From assembly GCA_963971405.1 (NCBI GenBank), contig OZ020488.1, forward strand, positions 20,975,089 through 21,039,088: 64,000 nt of DNA, in the 5' to 3' direction. The position numbers and the translations under genes were made by a program. Shown here piece by piece: positions 46,230 through 56,164 of this stretch (within the stretch, counting starts at the first letter, position 1; each line of letters begins with the position of its first letter). Origin of the DNA: Psococerastis gibbosa (lineage: Eukaryota; Arthropoda; Insecta; Psocodea; Psocidae). The notes beneath the pieces were generated by a model, which saw only the letters and a list, made by a program, of their open reading frames with translations, was not told where the DNA came from and did not search any database.

Positions 46230-46555
46230 AATCTCACCAATTGGTTGGCAGTAACTCCCTACAAAATATCCTCCAGTTAATTCGCTCGGTCCTGTGTTTT
46301 CCTCTTTAGTTCTCGGTACGTTCGAGCTCCTGCGTCCCCCTTCAATTAATCCACTCCTTCTTCGGATCGCTCTCTTTTATTGGTGCCTTCCACTGTGTCT
46401 TCAATGATGCTGTGAACCAGATTTTTCAAATTCCCTATCCATACTTTTATATGAGATAGCAGCTGTCTTTCTTGTTCTCTCTAGTTCAATAATTACTTTG
46501 TCAACATTGCTACGGCTTTAACAAGCACTATGACAAGATCCGGAACCCTTATAGA
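46230..46555 (-). pseudogene. C-terminal fragment of LINE family X (left half, split by LINE insertion)
   Basis: The minus strand reads SLKTQWKAPIKESDPKKEW in one frame and GARTYRELKRKTQDRAN in another, matching the family X tail at 6517-6768 (GASTYVELKRACQDRGEW). Frameshifts separate the pieces, so the copy is dead. The matching N-terminal-side piece is on the far side of the plus-strand LINE (48232-48500, minus), in the order expected if one element was split by an insertion. Confidence 0.55.
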
Positions 46556-46599
46556 CCCCCCCCCCCCCCCCAATGATAATGTTCTCATTTTTTATCCAA

Positions 46600-48230
46600 C
46601 CAGTGTTTCTGAACTTTGTAAATTAGTGAATGAGAGATTCATTTGGAGCCAATGGCATTCCTGACTTCATTTTTAAACGATTTTTTCACTATCTGGCATC
46701 AGTTGTGTGTTATTTTTCAAAGTCTCGAAGGTAATCCCAGTTCATAAAAAAGGCTCTAAAATATCAGTAGGTAATTACCGTCCCATAAGTCTTTTAACAG
46801 CAATTTCCAAACTATTGGAAACAGTTTAGTCCGTAAAAGGCTACTTTCTTTCTTAAATGACAATGATATTTTATCAAATTTTCAACATGGCTTTGTTCCG
46901 GGTAGGTCAACGAAATCGGCTGTATCCGCTTTCTTGGATACAGTATATCAGGCAATAGATTGTAACGACTTAATTACAGCGATCTTCCTTGATTTATCCA
47001 AGGCTTTTAATAGTATGAATTTTGATATTATGCTCACCAAACTGTGGCACTGTGGTGTCAGGGGCAAAGAACTGAGCTGGTTTCTCACCTACCTCACAAA
47101 TAGGAAGCAGTTCATAGAGGTGAACGGATCAAAATCAGACACACAAACTGTTACAATGGGGATTCCTCAGGGATCTGTCCTCGGTTCAATTTTATTCATT
47201 ATTTTTATAAATTACTTAGACAAAATACTTGAAGATATTGTGATTTATGCTGATGATACACTTATCCGTGCATGCAATGAAGCAAATTTTAAGCAAAAAG
47301 TGGATTATATTGTGAAAGTACAGGAGAAATGGTTCGCAGACAATCGCCTTATCATAAATCCTGATAAAACAGTTGCGGTGAACTTTCATACAAATACCAT
47401 ACGGAACCTTTAACTTTATGCAACCAACCTGTCACGTATAAGAACTCAACCAAAATTCTTGGAGTTGTGGTAGACAGTGAGTTATCTTGTAGGAACCACA
47501 TTGATTCTTTACACAAGAAGCTTTCCTCTATCGTGTATATGTTCCGTTCTATAAGGCATAGAGTCAGTAAAGAAATACTTCTTATGCTCTATTACAGTAA
47601 TTTCTACTCATTTCTTAGATATGGGGTAACTTTCTGGGGGTGTAACAATTATAGCAAAAAAATCTTCCCACCGCAAAAGAAGGTACTGCGGATTATAAGC
47701 AATAACACCCAATTTATAAATAATCGCCTAATATCATGTCGGGAGATATTTAGGAACTTTCAAATTTTGCCGCTACCATCACTGTATATGCTTGAATGTA
47801 TTTATTTTACGCATGAAAATCCTCAGAGGCTCATTACATTTGCGCAGGTTCATGAGCACAATACTAGGTTTAGGACCAATGTGGTTCTTCCAAATCACTC
47901 CCTGAAGCTGACTGAAAATCAGGACGTTTATGTAGGCAGTAAGCTCTTTAACATGCTACCTCATGATTTGAAAGATGCTTCATGTTCCAGAATCTTTCGC
48001 AAAAATCTAAAAATGCTCTTAACGGCCGGAAAGCGCTTTTTATTCGGTCAATGGATTAGTTAACTCTATGACACCGGCTTCATAGCCTACAATGTTACCT
48101 CATTATTTTGTATACGGTATTGATTATTTTGTATTGTGATAGTCAAATATTATTTATGTGTGTAACGATTTCTATGTATTCTTCGAATAACTTGTGATAT
48201 AAATATGATTTTATCTTATCTTATCTTATC
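46600..48230 (+). mobile_element. Non-LTR retrotransposon (Jockey/CR1-type), 5'-truncated
   Basis: A truncated LINE with reverse transcriptase fragments in three frames on the plus strand and a 3' end of four to five TTATC/TCTTA pentamers at about 48205-48230, a simple-repeat tail typical of several non-LTR clades. The 5' end near 46600 follows a C-run and starts in the middle of the polymerase region, so the endonuclease and ORF1 are missing. It interrupts an older minus-strand LINE. Confidence 0.85.
46728..48063 (+). pseudogene. Reverse transcriptase pseudogene of the LINE (two frameshifts)
   Basis: Copies RNA into DNA at the target site in intact relatives. Seen: KVIPVHKKGSK and GNYRPISLLTAISKLLE (about 46728-46826); after a frameshift near 46825, FQHGFVPGRSTKSAVSAFLD, IFLDLSKAF with its catalytic Asp at 46991-46993, GIPQGSVLGSILF, and YADDT at 47246-47260 with both catalytic Asp residues; a second frameshift near 47400; then KILGVVVDSELSCRNHID, the RYGVTFWG segment, HNTRFRTNVVLPNH and SKLFNMLPHDLKD before the stop at 48061-48063. 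The motif order is that of a Jockey/CR1/Daphne-type polymerase. All catalytic residues survive, so decay is fairly recent. Upstream in-frame start is absent; the N-terminus is truncated. Confidence 0.88.
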
Positions 48231-48231
48231 T

Positions 48232-48500
48232 TCAATAGCCTCTAGCACTTTGTCATTCGTAACGTGATTTGAAGCATCCTTCTGTAAAACACCACATTTC
48301 CAACGCTTCTTGCCTCTTCAGTTCCTTATTGCTCATAGTTCAGATTCCACATCCATATAATGAAACACTTTTAGAAACTGCTTCCTGATCTTGATGCATA
48401 GTCGTATGTTGACAGATTCCTGGATTCCTGGATCTTAGATATTTTATTGAAGAGTACTTTCACTCTTGCTAAATACGGCTGTTTATTCCAACTAATCCAT
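48232..48500 (-). pseudogene. LINE family fragment (right half of split element)
   Basis: The minus strand reads WMWNLNYEQ, then NVVFYRRMLQITLRMTK near the junction with the plus-strand LINE. The VWRRMLKISW-like motif lies between the polymerase and the C-terminal tail in RTE-like and related LINEs. It ends abruptly at the LINE tail, and the next part of such a protein would be the 46230-46555 fragment. Confidence 0.5.
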
Positions 48501-48652
48501 TGTCTTCTGCTATTGTACTTAAAATGCTTCACACAGCTGAGGGCTACTCCGTCAAGGACATATACCTATACTTGTTTCAGCCCGATCATGGCTATTTTAA
48601 ACCGGGGTTAATATAATACCATGTCACGTACGTGATGGTATTAATTCAATTG

Positions 48653-48984
48653 TTTAAAATAAATGAACAGCACATTTCAGAATTTTTTATTTTTGATGTT
48701 AGTCGCTAGAGTGCCAACCACGGAAAATTGAAATTGTGTCAATTTAAACAATTGAATGATCTTCGCCATATTTTTGATGAGTTTCTCAATTTTTTCTGCC
48801 TTAGATTAAGACAAATTATTTATAATTCTTAATATATTAATTTAAAATTAAAACGTGTTTATTTCTAGGCATTTACTATTTATATTTGCTACGGCAGCGT
48901 CGTGTCAGTTCAGTTCTTCAGTATTGCCAACATCACAAAATTTAAAAAATTCTGGAATTTACTGTTCATTTATTTTAAGAGGAT
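48653..48984. repeat. Inverted repeat inside the left end of the 48578 element
   Basis: TTAAAATAAATGAACAGCAC, ATTTCAGAATTTTTTA and GATGTTAG on the left pair with the reverse complement TGCCAACATCAC, TAAAAAATTCTGGAATTTAC, TGTTCATTTATTTTAA on the right, leaving about a 210-bp loop. It may be a subterminal palindrome or a nested MITE. Confidence 0.7.
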
Positions 48985-49550
48985 ATGCTATCGAAATCGC
49001 TGTTCAGACCTCTTTGGTTCTGGAGTTTTGACCCACCAGAATTATGTTAATTGTAACGGCCACTCTTCCTTGGAAGCATGAAACATCAATATAGATTTTC
49101 CATGCGATGGAATTTTAATTTTAAGGCTCAGAATTTTATTAAAAAATTACAAAATAGCGCAATATTCAGAAGGGGTTCTGGAGAATGCAATCTTACCTTC
49201 AGTGGAACAGAGATATTTTGCATGTTAATATTAGCTAATGGTATATATCTACATTATTAGTGTGCTATTTTCCACGATTTTGCCATAAAAACCATGATAT
49301 TTAAAAATTTGTTATTTTTGTTTACAATTGGACCTGAAACCAAATAATATTTTGCACCCCAAAATGTATCGCAGTAGTTCCGAGATATTCCGCCGCATTT
49401 GCAGCGCTCTTGTTGCTGCCACGAATGTGAACGAGTATACTGCCACGAATGTAAATAATAAACAAATACTTTTTGTGCGTGAATTGAATCAAATATTATC
49501 TTGTTCTGTGAATTGTAAGTTCGATTTTGATTAAATTACTGTTGTGAGCA

Positions 49551-49686
49551 TCATGGCAAAACGAAAGACTAAAACGGAGTACAACAAGAAGAGTAAAATG
49601 AATTTAAAAAAAGTGTTCTGTGGCTTTTCAAGCCATGAAATTACTAATCGTGCCAGGTTGTTGCTTGGTAGCAAAAGGCTGATTTG
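49551..49686 (+). pseudogene. Short lysine-rich open frame inside the 48578 element, unknown
   Basis: ATG at 49551 opens a 44-residue frame starting MAKRKTKTEYNKKSKMNLKK and ending at TGA 49684-49686. The basic start resembles the N-terminus of a DNA-binding transposase or an ORF1, but the frame is too short to place. I see no continuation in the next 500 bp. It could be the remnant of the element's own gene, or chance. Confidence 0.25.
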
Positions 49687-50199
49687 AATTTGGTCCTAGT
49701 GTCTCGAATAAATTGTCTGCTCCCGCTGTACTGCAGCTGAAGTTATACACTCGACCTTCTTCGGCTCTTCGCCTACCTTCTTTTTAAAAGACTACACTGT
49801 TCCACACTCACGAATAGCTTGATTCAGTCGATTGTATACTACACCATTTGCAAAAAAATTACTTTGGGGATGAGCCAGTGGCCGAAACTTGTGCAAATCC
49901 TGTAAAATATCTTGTAGCGTGTTGATGGACGTCCGAGTGGACAAGGAAATTTAAATATGATGGAGGCAAACCCTTGGCTATTTTAAACAGAAATGTCATG
50001 CCTTCGAAAAAAATAGATCCCTCGACTCATGACTGCCACCTCTGCATCCCGGTTCCTTCTGGCATCTCTAGGTTTATTTAGGATAATACGCATAGGCATA
50101 GCTTCTGTAGAGCGTCAGCACGGAGCGGTTCGCCGGATAAAACACTGTTATACAGTAGCTGTAGTGCGGCCGAATTAAGGAGTTGAACAAAGTGACTTT

Positions 50200-50700
50200 A
50201 GTGGTACATGGTAGAAGGAATTACACCTTACGAAGGAGCGACATTTTGCATTTTGTTTTACTTGTGACCGTCTCATAGTTCAAATTTAAGGTAAGGCGAG
50301 AATCAATGAGTGTTCCAAGATACTTGAAGGATTTGACCCATTCTATCTGATCACCACCAAGAACCAACTTTTCCAAACACTCCATAGCTCTCGAACTAAT
50401 AACCATCGCCTTCGATTTTTAATATTAAACACCATCTAGTAATGAAATTCAGTTCCGCATTCATCTTCGAAGTTAATTCTACTAGGTTTTTTCCCGCCAA
50501 GTAGATCAGCATATCAGCAAAGAAATGCTTAACACATTCCAGCAAGAACAGGTCATTGATAAAGAGAACAAACAGTAATGGTCTGATTTTACTTCCTTGA
50601 ACTTCACCGCAGTCTTGGGTATTAACACGCGGCCTTTTGTGGGGCACAGTGAGGCAAGCCAAAAAATATGATTCTGTATGTTAAATATTAGGCTATGACC
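50200..50700 (-). pseudogene. Degenerate LINE reverse transcriptase fragment (Jockey-like)
   Basis: The minus strand reads VQGSKIRPLLFVLFINDLF (decayed form of the PQGSxLGPLLF.LFINDL motif), FADMLIYLAGKNLVELTSKM (decayed FADD box), MNAELNFITRWC, and after a frame change MVISSRAMECLEKLVLGGDQ, IEWVKSFKYLGTLIDSRLT. This is the palm-to-thumb segment of a Jockey/I-type polymerase. One catalytic Asp of the FADD box is lost, so it is inactive. Its upstream end abuts the TGCTTTCC element at 50716. Confidence 0.75.
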
Positions 50701-50715
50701 GTGCATTTTAATTTT

Positions 50716-51395
50716 TGCTTTCCAATTTATACGTAGTATAAGGAAAGCTTTGTGACGGTCAACATTTCAGCGGATTTAAGCGTTTTGATGTCCCAGGAAC
50801 CCAAAAAGTGGGTTTTACGAAATGTCTGGCTATCTGTCGATTTCCGGGCAAACTATTCCGTCGATTTTGGTAAAATTTGGCACGTAGGTTTACAAAAATC
50901 ATACCTCGAGATGATTTTCATTTCGATTTTGGGCTAACTTTATTTGGGGGGTTTATTCTCAAAAACGTTATTAATGTTAACAAAATGCAGTGGGTCGCTT
51001 GCCCCTTGGTAGTTTGCTTCTGGGGGTAAAAAAAAAAAAAATTTCAGCGGAATCTTTCTGTCGATGAATTCTACCCTCAGGTATGTTTTAGGTGTTCAAT
51101 AGAGTAACAAAGCCGAACAGGTTGCTTTCCTAAAAAATATTTGCTTCTGTGCAAAAAATTATTTTTAGAAGAAATTATGGAAAAATCACGCTCCAATACA
51201 TTGCGTGCCGTGTCATTGTTACTACTGTTACAATGTAATGGTCTGTTCGTTCCAGAATATGCAATTGAGTTTTAAGGGGTTGTCAATATATTGATGTCCC
51301 CCCCGCCCCCCTAGGCATCCGAAATTTATCGATGAGGAAATTATTTACTATGAAATTACACATTGTCTATCTACTAATTTACAAATTGGAAAGCA
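50716..51395 (+). mobile_element. TGCTTTCC inverted-repeat element, copy 2
   Basis: TGCTTTCCAATTTAT start, AAATTGGAAAGCA end, sharing GTCCCAGGAACCCAAAAA, TTTCCGGGCAAACTA and TTGCCCCTTGGTAGTTTGCT with the 12483 copy. The TCTG run is absent (TGTCTGGCTATCTGTCGA). It sits between two minus-strand LINE fragments. Confidence 0.82.
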
Positions 51396-51449
51396 TGTTT
51401 GCATTATATCAAAAATTTATTTTTGTCGCTTACACCCATGCAGGCTTTT

Positions 51450-52805
51450 TTTTTTACGGCGCCTCATCCCTCCCACGGGGTCAGTGGCACGGATCTTATT
51501 CTTCCAGGTGTTTCGGTTTTTGGAATCAATCATCCGGCGAGAGACCGAAGGTTCTGAGGTCCTCTCTCACTTTCGTTACAAGGGACATCCTCGGTCGTCC
51601 TATAGGTCTTGGGCCCTCTACCGTGCAGTCCCTTACACGTTGTAGCAGGTGTCCATCTTCTCTTCTTAACGTATGGCCCCACCACGTCAGTCTTCGTTCC
51701 CTAACTTTATCGGTGATCGGTGCTACTTGCATCTCCGCTCGGATGCCCTCGTTTCTATTCCTGCCTGTTAATTTGTAACCCGGATATTAACGCAACTTGC
51801 GTATCCCAGCCACATGCAGCAATTGCTCTTTCTCCTCCGCAATGGCCAGCACTCCGCTCGGTAGGTCATACACGGTCTCACCACTTGCTTGTACGTATAT
51901 GCGGAATTTGATTTGAATTTTTCGGCATTCTCCTATCCTTCAGGATCTCCGCCATATCTCGCCGCTTGGCCCAACCTGAGGTTACCCGTACTTTTACATC
52001 GTCTTCACAACCGCCATTCTCGCGTAACGTTGCTCGTAGATATTTGAATGTCTTGGCCTTCTCTAGGTTTTGGTTATCGACTTTTATCGATCCAGGTTCC
52101 TGGCTTATGCATTCCATGTACTCAGTTTTCTTGCGATTCACTTTAAGCCCCTGGCGCTCCACCGTTTCCACCCACAGTCTGAGAGTACTCTCGACATCTT
52201 CTCGCGAGTCTCCTACCAGGAGGATATCATCAGCGAAGAGAAGGCTTTCTGGCGCTTGCCCTTGGATCTGCCTGGTCACTACGTCCATTATGAGAACGAA
52301 CAACAGCGGTTCAAGGTTGACCCCTGATGCAACCCATAAGTTACTGGGACGGTGTGACCGACCCCTGCCGCACTACGCACTCGTACATATTATTTATTAG
52401 CCTTATATAGCTTTGCGGAACTCGTCTCTCTTCCAACACATCCCAGATTAAACTTCTCGGTATTCTATCATAGGCTTTTTCCACGTCCACGAACACAAAA
52501 TGAACAGGTTTTTTCTTTTCTCGATGTTTTTCTAGCAGAGTCCTTGCAATGTGTCGTATATTCTATCTGTAGTTCCTCGACCTGGCATGAATCCTAGTTG
52601 GTTTTTGGAGATGGTCTCATTTATTAGAACTCTGAGTCTTCTCTCAACCACCCTTTCCATCCACTTCATTGCATGGCAGTGCCGTTTTATAGGTCGGTGG
52701 TTGCCACAGTCTTGCACATCGCCCTTTCGCCCATCTGGCGTCTTTTTATTGTAAGTTACTTTGTTGTGGCCTAATATTCCACGCATAGTACCTACTGTCA
52801 TGTTG
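51450..52805 (-). pseudogene. RTE-type non-LTR retrotransposon reverse transcriptase, several frames
   Basis: On the minus strand, in order: [39 protein letters not shown]; after a frame change [20 protein letters not shown] (catalytic Asp); a [16 protein letters not shown]-like segment with a break; FADDILLVGDSREDVESTL (both catalytic Asp); GLKVNRKKTEYMEC, KTFKYL; a gap; then KVRERRLTWWGHTLRREDGH, PIGRPRMSLVTKVREDLRTF, and a W..KIRATDP end near 51480. This is the RTE/BovB-like order (xxAMKxxERVVExRLR, FMPGRSTTDAI). Three or more frame breaks make it inactive. It is 5'-truncated; no endonuclease is seen upstream (>52805). Confidence 0.85.
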
Positions 52806-52849
52806 TTTTGAATTAATTTCTCTGTAACCTATCGTACTGCCTCGTAAAT

Positions 52850-53200
52850 TGTATTTATTCTATTTAGTTCATTTGTGTATAGTCTATTAGTACTAGGGCT
52901 GAGCTGCAGGCTACTAGTGGGGTCACAGGTGGCAGATAGCGAATATAACGCATAAGTAGTCCCCGACCAAGCAGCGGCATAATCAGAGGGTGTGGTAACA
53001 AGTCTGGTGGTGCAGGCTTGTCTAGGGAAAGCCACTAGAACCCGACGTAGACTTTGTGACGGGGTGAATAGTTGCCGCCACTAAATAAGCAACCACTACT
53101 AAGGTACTCATTTGCCATGCGGTTGGCCCCGAAGGTGAATGAACTCAATGAAGAGTCAACGGCATAAAAATGAAGAAGGCAACGAAAAACCACTGTTAGA
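52850..53200 (+). other. LINE 5'-region-like sequence, uncertain
   Basis: GC-richer stretch with TTGTCTAGGGAAAGCCACTA and GAAGAAGGCAACGAAAAACC, phrases that occur before ORF2 in some LINEs. There is no coding frame to confirm this, and the strand is opposite to the neighbouring RTE copy. Confidence 0.25.
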
Positions 53201-53204
53201 AGGC

Positions 53205-53984
53205 ATGTCAAAGTACACTCGATACTCTACATACTTGACTTCGTTTTCGAATGGAAAATAGCCAACATAATGCATTAAAATGGTCGAATATTTGCGCTAC
53301 AGTGATTTTTTAAACATTATTGATATGCTCTGATAATTTTTTTTCGGATTTCAATTATTCGTTTATTTATTTATTAAGTTTTTAAATTGTTATATTTACT
53401 CAAACATCCTGGGGGGGGGGCTTGACAAGTACCTGGGGGTCGCTATGCCCCCCTAACTACGCCAATGTATAGCAATCTAGCTGAGTACGTCTATCGAAAA
53501 TAGGCAACAACAAATTTTAGAAAGTTGGTTATTATGACTTAGTCGCCACTGGTAGTATGAAACAGTGCACCCGCCACTGCTGGAGCAAAAATCAATCCTG
53601 AGATTCGAATAAAATCTTCCGAGTTCCTACTGCCTTGGGCTGGGTCTAGCAGCCTGCGGGTCGCAGGTATAAAGACCATTCAGCGAAGCAGCAGGGGGTG
53701 ATGCCTCCCCTACCTTTACAGTTTACACTTTACAGCCGTGAGCCGTCGGGTCAGCGTCATCTTTGTTTTGCCAGATAGTGTCACTAGAATTAACTATTTA
53801 TTAGCAGAACATTATTAATGTTTTTGTTAAATATTTTTATATTGCCTCTATTATTTTTAAATAATATACATTTAATTTAAACTAGAAACTTAAATAGCGA
53901 AGAAAAATATTTCGTTTTTTTTTTCTTCATATTTTCATCTGTGGTCTGTCCGAAATTTTTCCTACGTATTATATCCTCTTAAAC
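53205..53984. other. No gene recognised
   Basis: G-run at about 53411-53420; otherwise AT-rich filler up to the right inverted repeat. Confidence 0.35.
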
Positions 53985-54059
53985 AATTGAATTAATACCA
54001 TCACGTGACATGTTACTATAATAACCCCGATATTAATATCACCATGATCGGGCTGCAGG

Positions 54060-54560
54060 TATACTACCTTTAAAAATATGCTATCCCTCAATCTCCCATT
54101 GATTTAAGTGCACTTAGAATAAGTAATTTTGGGGGGAGGGCATTGTTAAAAATGCTTTAACTTTTAATGGATATGCCTCATAAAAGCGTAGGTATGTAGT
54201 CTGCTATCACCGATAAAAAATTAAATTTTTGCCTCGTCACGAGGTGGGTGGTTTTACCATAATACCTTTTAATGTAAGCCATTTTGAGAGGTAATAAATG
54301 ATAGCTCTTTTCATACTTTCTCTTTTATCGCCGGTGAGGTAGGATTACTTCTTTTCTAAAACTCTAATAATGGCTGCTTTGTAGTCAGATTATAAGACCA
54401 TAATTAATGTAGGCCAGAACTCTAGAATGTAAAATGCGATTAGGCCACGCTAAGTAGGCTAGTCAATTGCAGAAAGGGTATAGGTTTAATTTAGAAATAT
54501 GCTTCTAAATTGTATTCTGTGCCTCCACAACTTCTAGTCTCATGGTTAGGTGTCAAAGCT
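54060..54560. other. No gene recognised
   Basis: AT-rich; nothing distinct. Confidence 0.3.
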
Positions 54561-54564
54561 TCAA

Positions 54565-54690
54565 GCTTACACCTGTTACATTATGTCAAGGGTAAGCTTG
54601 CCTCAGCTTGTCCATTATCACTTCTAGTCGATGTAGGTTGACATTGTAGACGTGCACCAGTTTACCAGCAGTCTAAATTTCTCTGATACA
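54565..54690 (-). repeat. Dispersed repeat D, copy 4 (partial)
   Basis: The minus strand carries CTGGTGCACGTCTACAATGT, CAACCTACATCGACTAGAAG and TGATAATGGACAAGCTGAGG, matching 4195-4275. Confidence 0.65.
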
Positions 54691-54728
54691 GTGATGAAGG
54701 ATAAATAAATAATATAATAAATACAGCA

Positions 54729-55200
54729 TTACAACAGGTACAGTATATTGAAAAAGTATATGGTGCCACTTTGCGAAGTTAAAGAGAGGCCAAAGCTTGC
54801 GGATTTTGTTTTAAGAATAGAGTTACTTTTACCTTTTATTTCTTCTGGCAGACTATTGTAAATTGAGATGGATTGGTAAAAATGAATATGTTTACAATGA
54901 GCTGTATGGTGCTTAGGGTTCTGAAGATTGCGGCCGGTGGCGAGTTTTGTTCTGCACCGATGCCATCCATACATAGTCTAATTGGTTAGCGTTAGTCTGT
55001 ATAGTAATAGCTGTCTGACGTCAGTCTCAGTTAATTTGGGCATTTTTAGGTATAGTAGTAGAGAGCGTCGGAAGGGCATCTGTGTGGTTTGCTCATAGCA
55101 ACTTTCAGATCACTACGTGTTGCTATTTCAAGGGGCTCAATATGAGTTTTGTGTGCACCACCCCAAGCCAAGACATTGTATTGTACTATAGATTGAACTA
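54729..55200 (-). pseudogene. LINE reverse transcriptase C-terminal fragment
   Basis: The minus strand from 55200 reads SIVQYNVLAWGGAHKTHIEP, LEIATRSDLKVAMSKPHRCP, SDALYYYT, then a frame break, and from 54974 MYGWHRCRTKLATGRNLQNP ... HFYQSISIYNSLPEEIKGKS before the stop at 54729. The thumb (QYNxxxWGG) followed by the FxQSxxxYNSLPxxIK tail is typical of Jockey/CR1-group polymerases. The core is absent. Confidence 0.75.
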
Positions 55201-55204
55201 TAGC

Positions 55205-55580
55205 GAAATACATGGATGAGTACTTTGGGGCTGATTTGGGAACCGATTTGGGTTTTATTTTGAACTCGGATAACGCACATTAGGTAGAAAGGAAATAACA
55301 AACCAAACGCCTGACCCACTTTGAAACCACCAGAATAGCCGCGTTAGCTTTTCAAAGGTGCACAGGGGAAAAGACGAGTGAAAGAGGATGTTATACCCTG
55401 AAAGCCCTCCAAAGTGAATGGAAGGGGTGGAATATGCTCAATCTTACTTCTTTTCATTGTAACTTCATTAAAAATTCTATGCCTAACCCGAATAAAAACA
55501 GGCTTAATTTTGCGTACGATACCATTAAAGTTTGTAAATGACTTGCTGCGTTCCAAATACTATATTGTGTATTAGGCTAT
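55205..55580. other. No gene recognised
   Basis: No coding or repeat signal recognised. Confidence 0.35.
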
Positions 55581-55584
55581 AAGT

Positions 55585-55935
55585 AGGGTTACCAGACGTC
55601 AGGGATTCAGGCTGCCGTCAGGAATGTCAGGAATGGCCGGGTGAATGTCAGGAATTTTGCGAGAAACACGCAAAAGAAAAAAAACGTGTGAAATAAAGTT
55701 TTTTACTGTTTAAATTTAATTCAAAATTTGTCGGGAACTTATATTATAATATAAAATTTCTTGTTTTATTTATTTTAATTGAAGCATAGCAGTTTTTAAC
55801 AGTGAAATGCACAAGTAAACTTACACTAGACATGACACTTCAGATGAAATTCGCACTATACTGTATAGAAGGATACTTGTCTTTGGTTGTTGGTTCAGGT
55901 GTCAGGAATTGAGCTTTCTGAAATCTGGTAATCCT
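55585..55935. mobile_element. Probable MITE with AGGGTTACCAGA ends
   Basis: Left AGGGTTACCAGACGTCAGGG; right TTTCTGAAATCTGGTAATCCT, whose reverse complement is AGGATTACCAGATTTCAGAAA. Tips of the form AGGGTTRCCAGA are common in animal MITEs. CAGGAATGTCAGGAAT repeats lie inside. Confidence 0.6.
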
Positions 55936-56027
55936 AGCTGTAAGCGTGCAACCTGCAAAATGTAATCGTGACTGGTGTCCACTACGTTAGCCACTGAATC
56001 GCAATAGCCAACATAATAAAGTAATAA

Positions 56028-56160
56028 TAATGAGGTTCTGTAGGGACAGTTTTGGTCACTAGATTTGCTGATGACAAACCGATATCCATATTATTCAAAA
56101 TGGCCGCCGTTTGCATGTGAAAGCTAAGCTCTTAGCATCTAATTAATTCTTTTAATATTT
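56028..56160 (+). repeat. Dispersed repeat R, copy 2
   Basis: Nearly identical to 34203-34330, with GAGGTTCTGTAGGGACAGTT, ACAAACCGATATCCATATTA and CTTAGCATCTAATTAATTCT. Confidence 0.85.
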
Positions 56161-56164
56161 TTTA

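Larger units (their letters stand above)
48578..54055. mobile_element. Region bounded by about 75-bp inverted repeats (5.5 kb)
   Basis: Left end 48578-48655 (CAGCCCGATCATGG, ACCGGGGTTA, ATGTCACGTACGTGATGGTA, TTAATTCAATTGTTTAA) is matched in reverse complement by 53985-54055 (TTAAACAATTGAATTAATAC, CATCACGTGACATG, AACCCCGATATTAA, CCATGATCGGGCTG). The tips resemble MITE P at 38535. Inside are retroelement fragments on the minus strand and one TGCTTTCC element, all probably later insertions. No intact transposase. Either one large element swollen by insertions or two related solo ends. Confidence 0.65.

Noticed and set aside
46600-48230. Retrovirus or LTR retrotransposon
   Set aside because: No long terminal repeats, protease, integrase or RNase H domain; the polymerase motifs and the simple-repeat tail are of the non-LTR type.
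51966-52400. Plus-strand open frame of 144 residues
   Set aside because: Antisense shadow of the minus-strand RTE reverse transcriptase.
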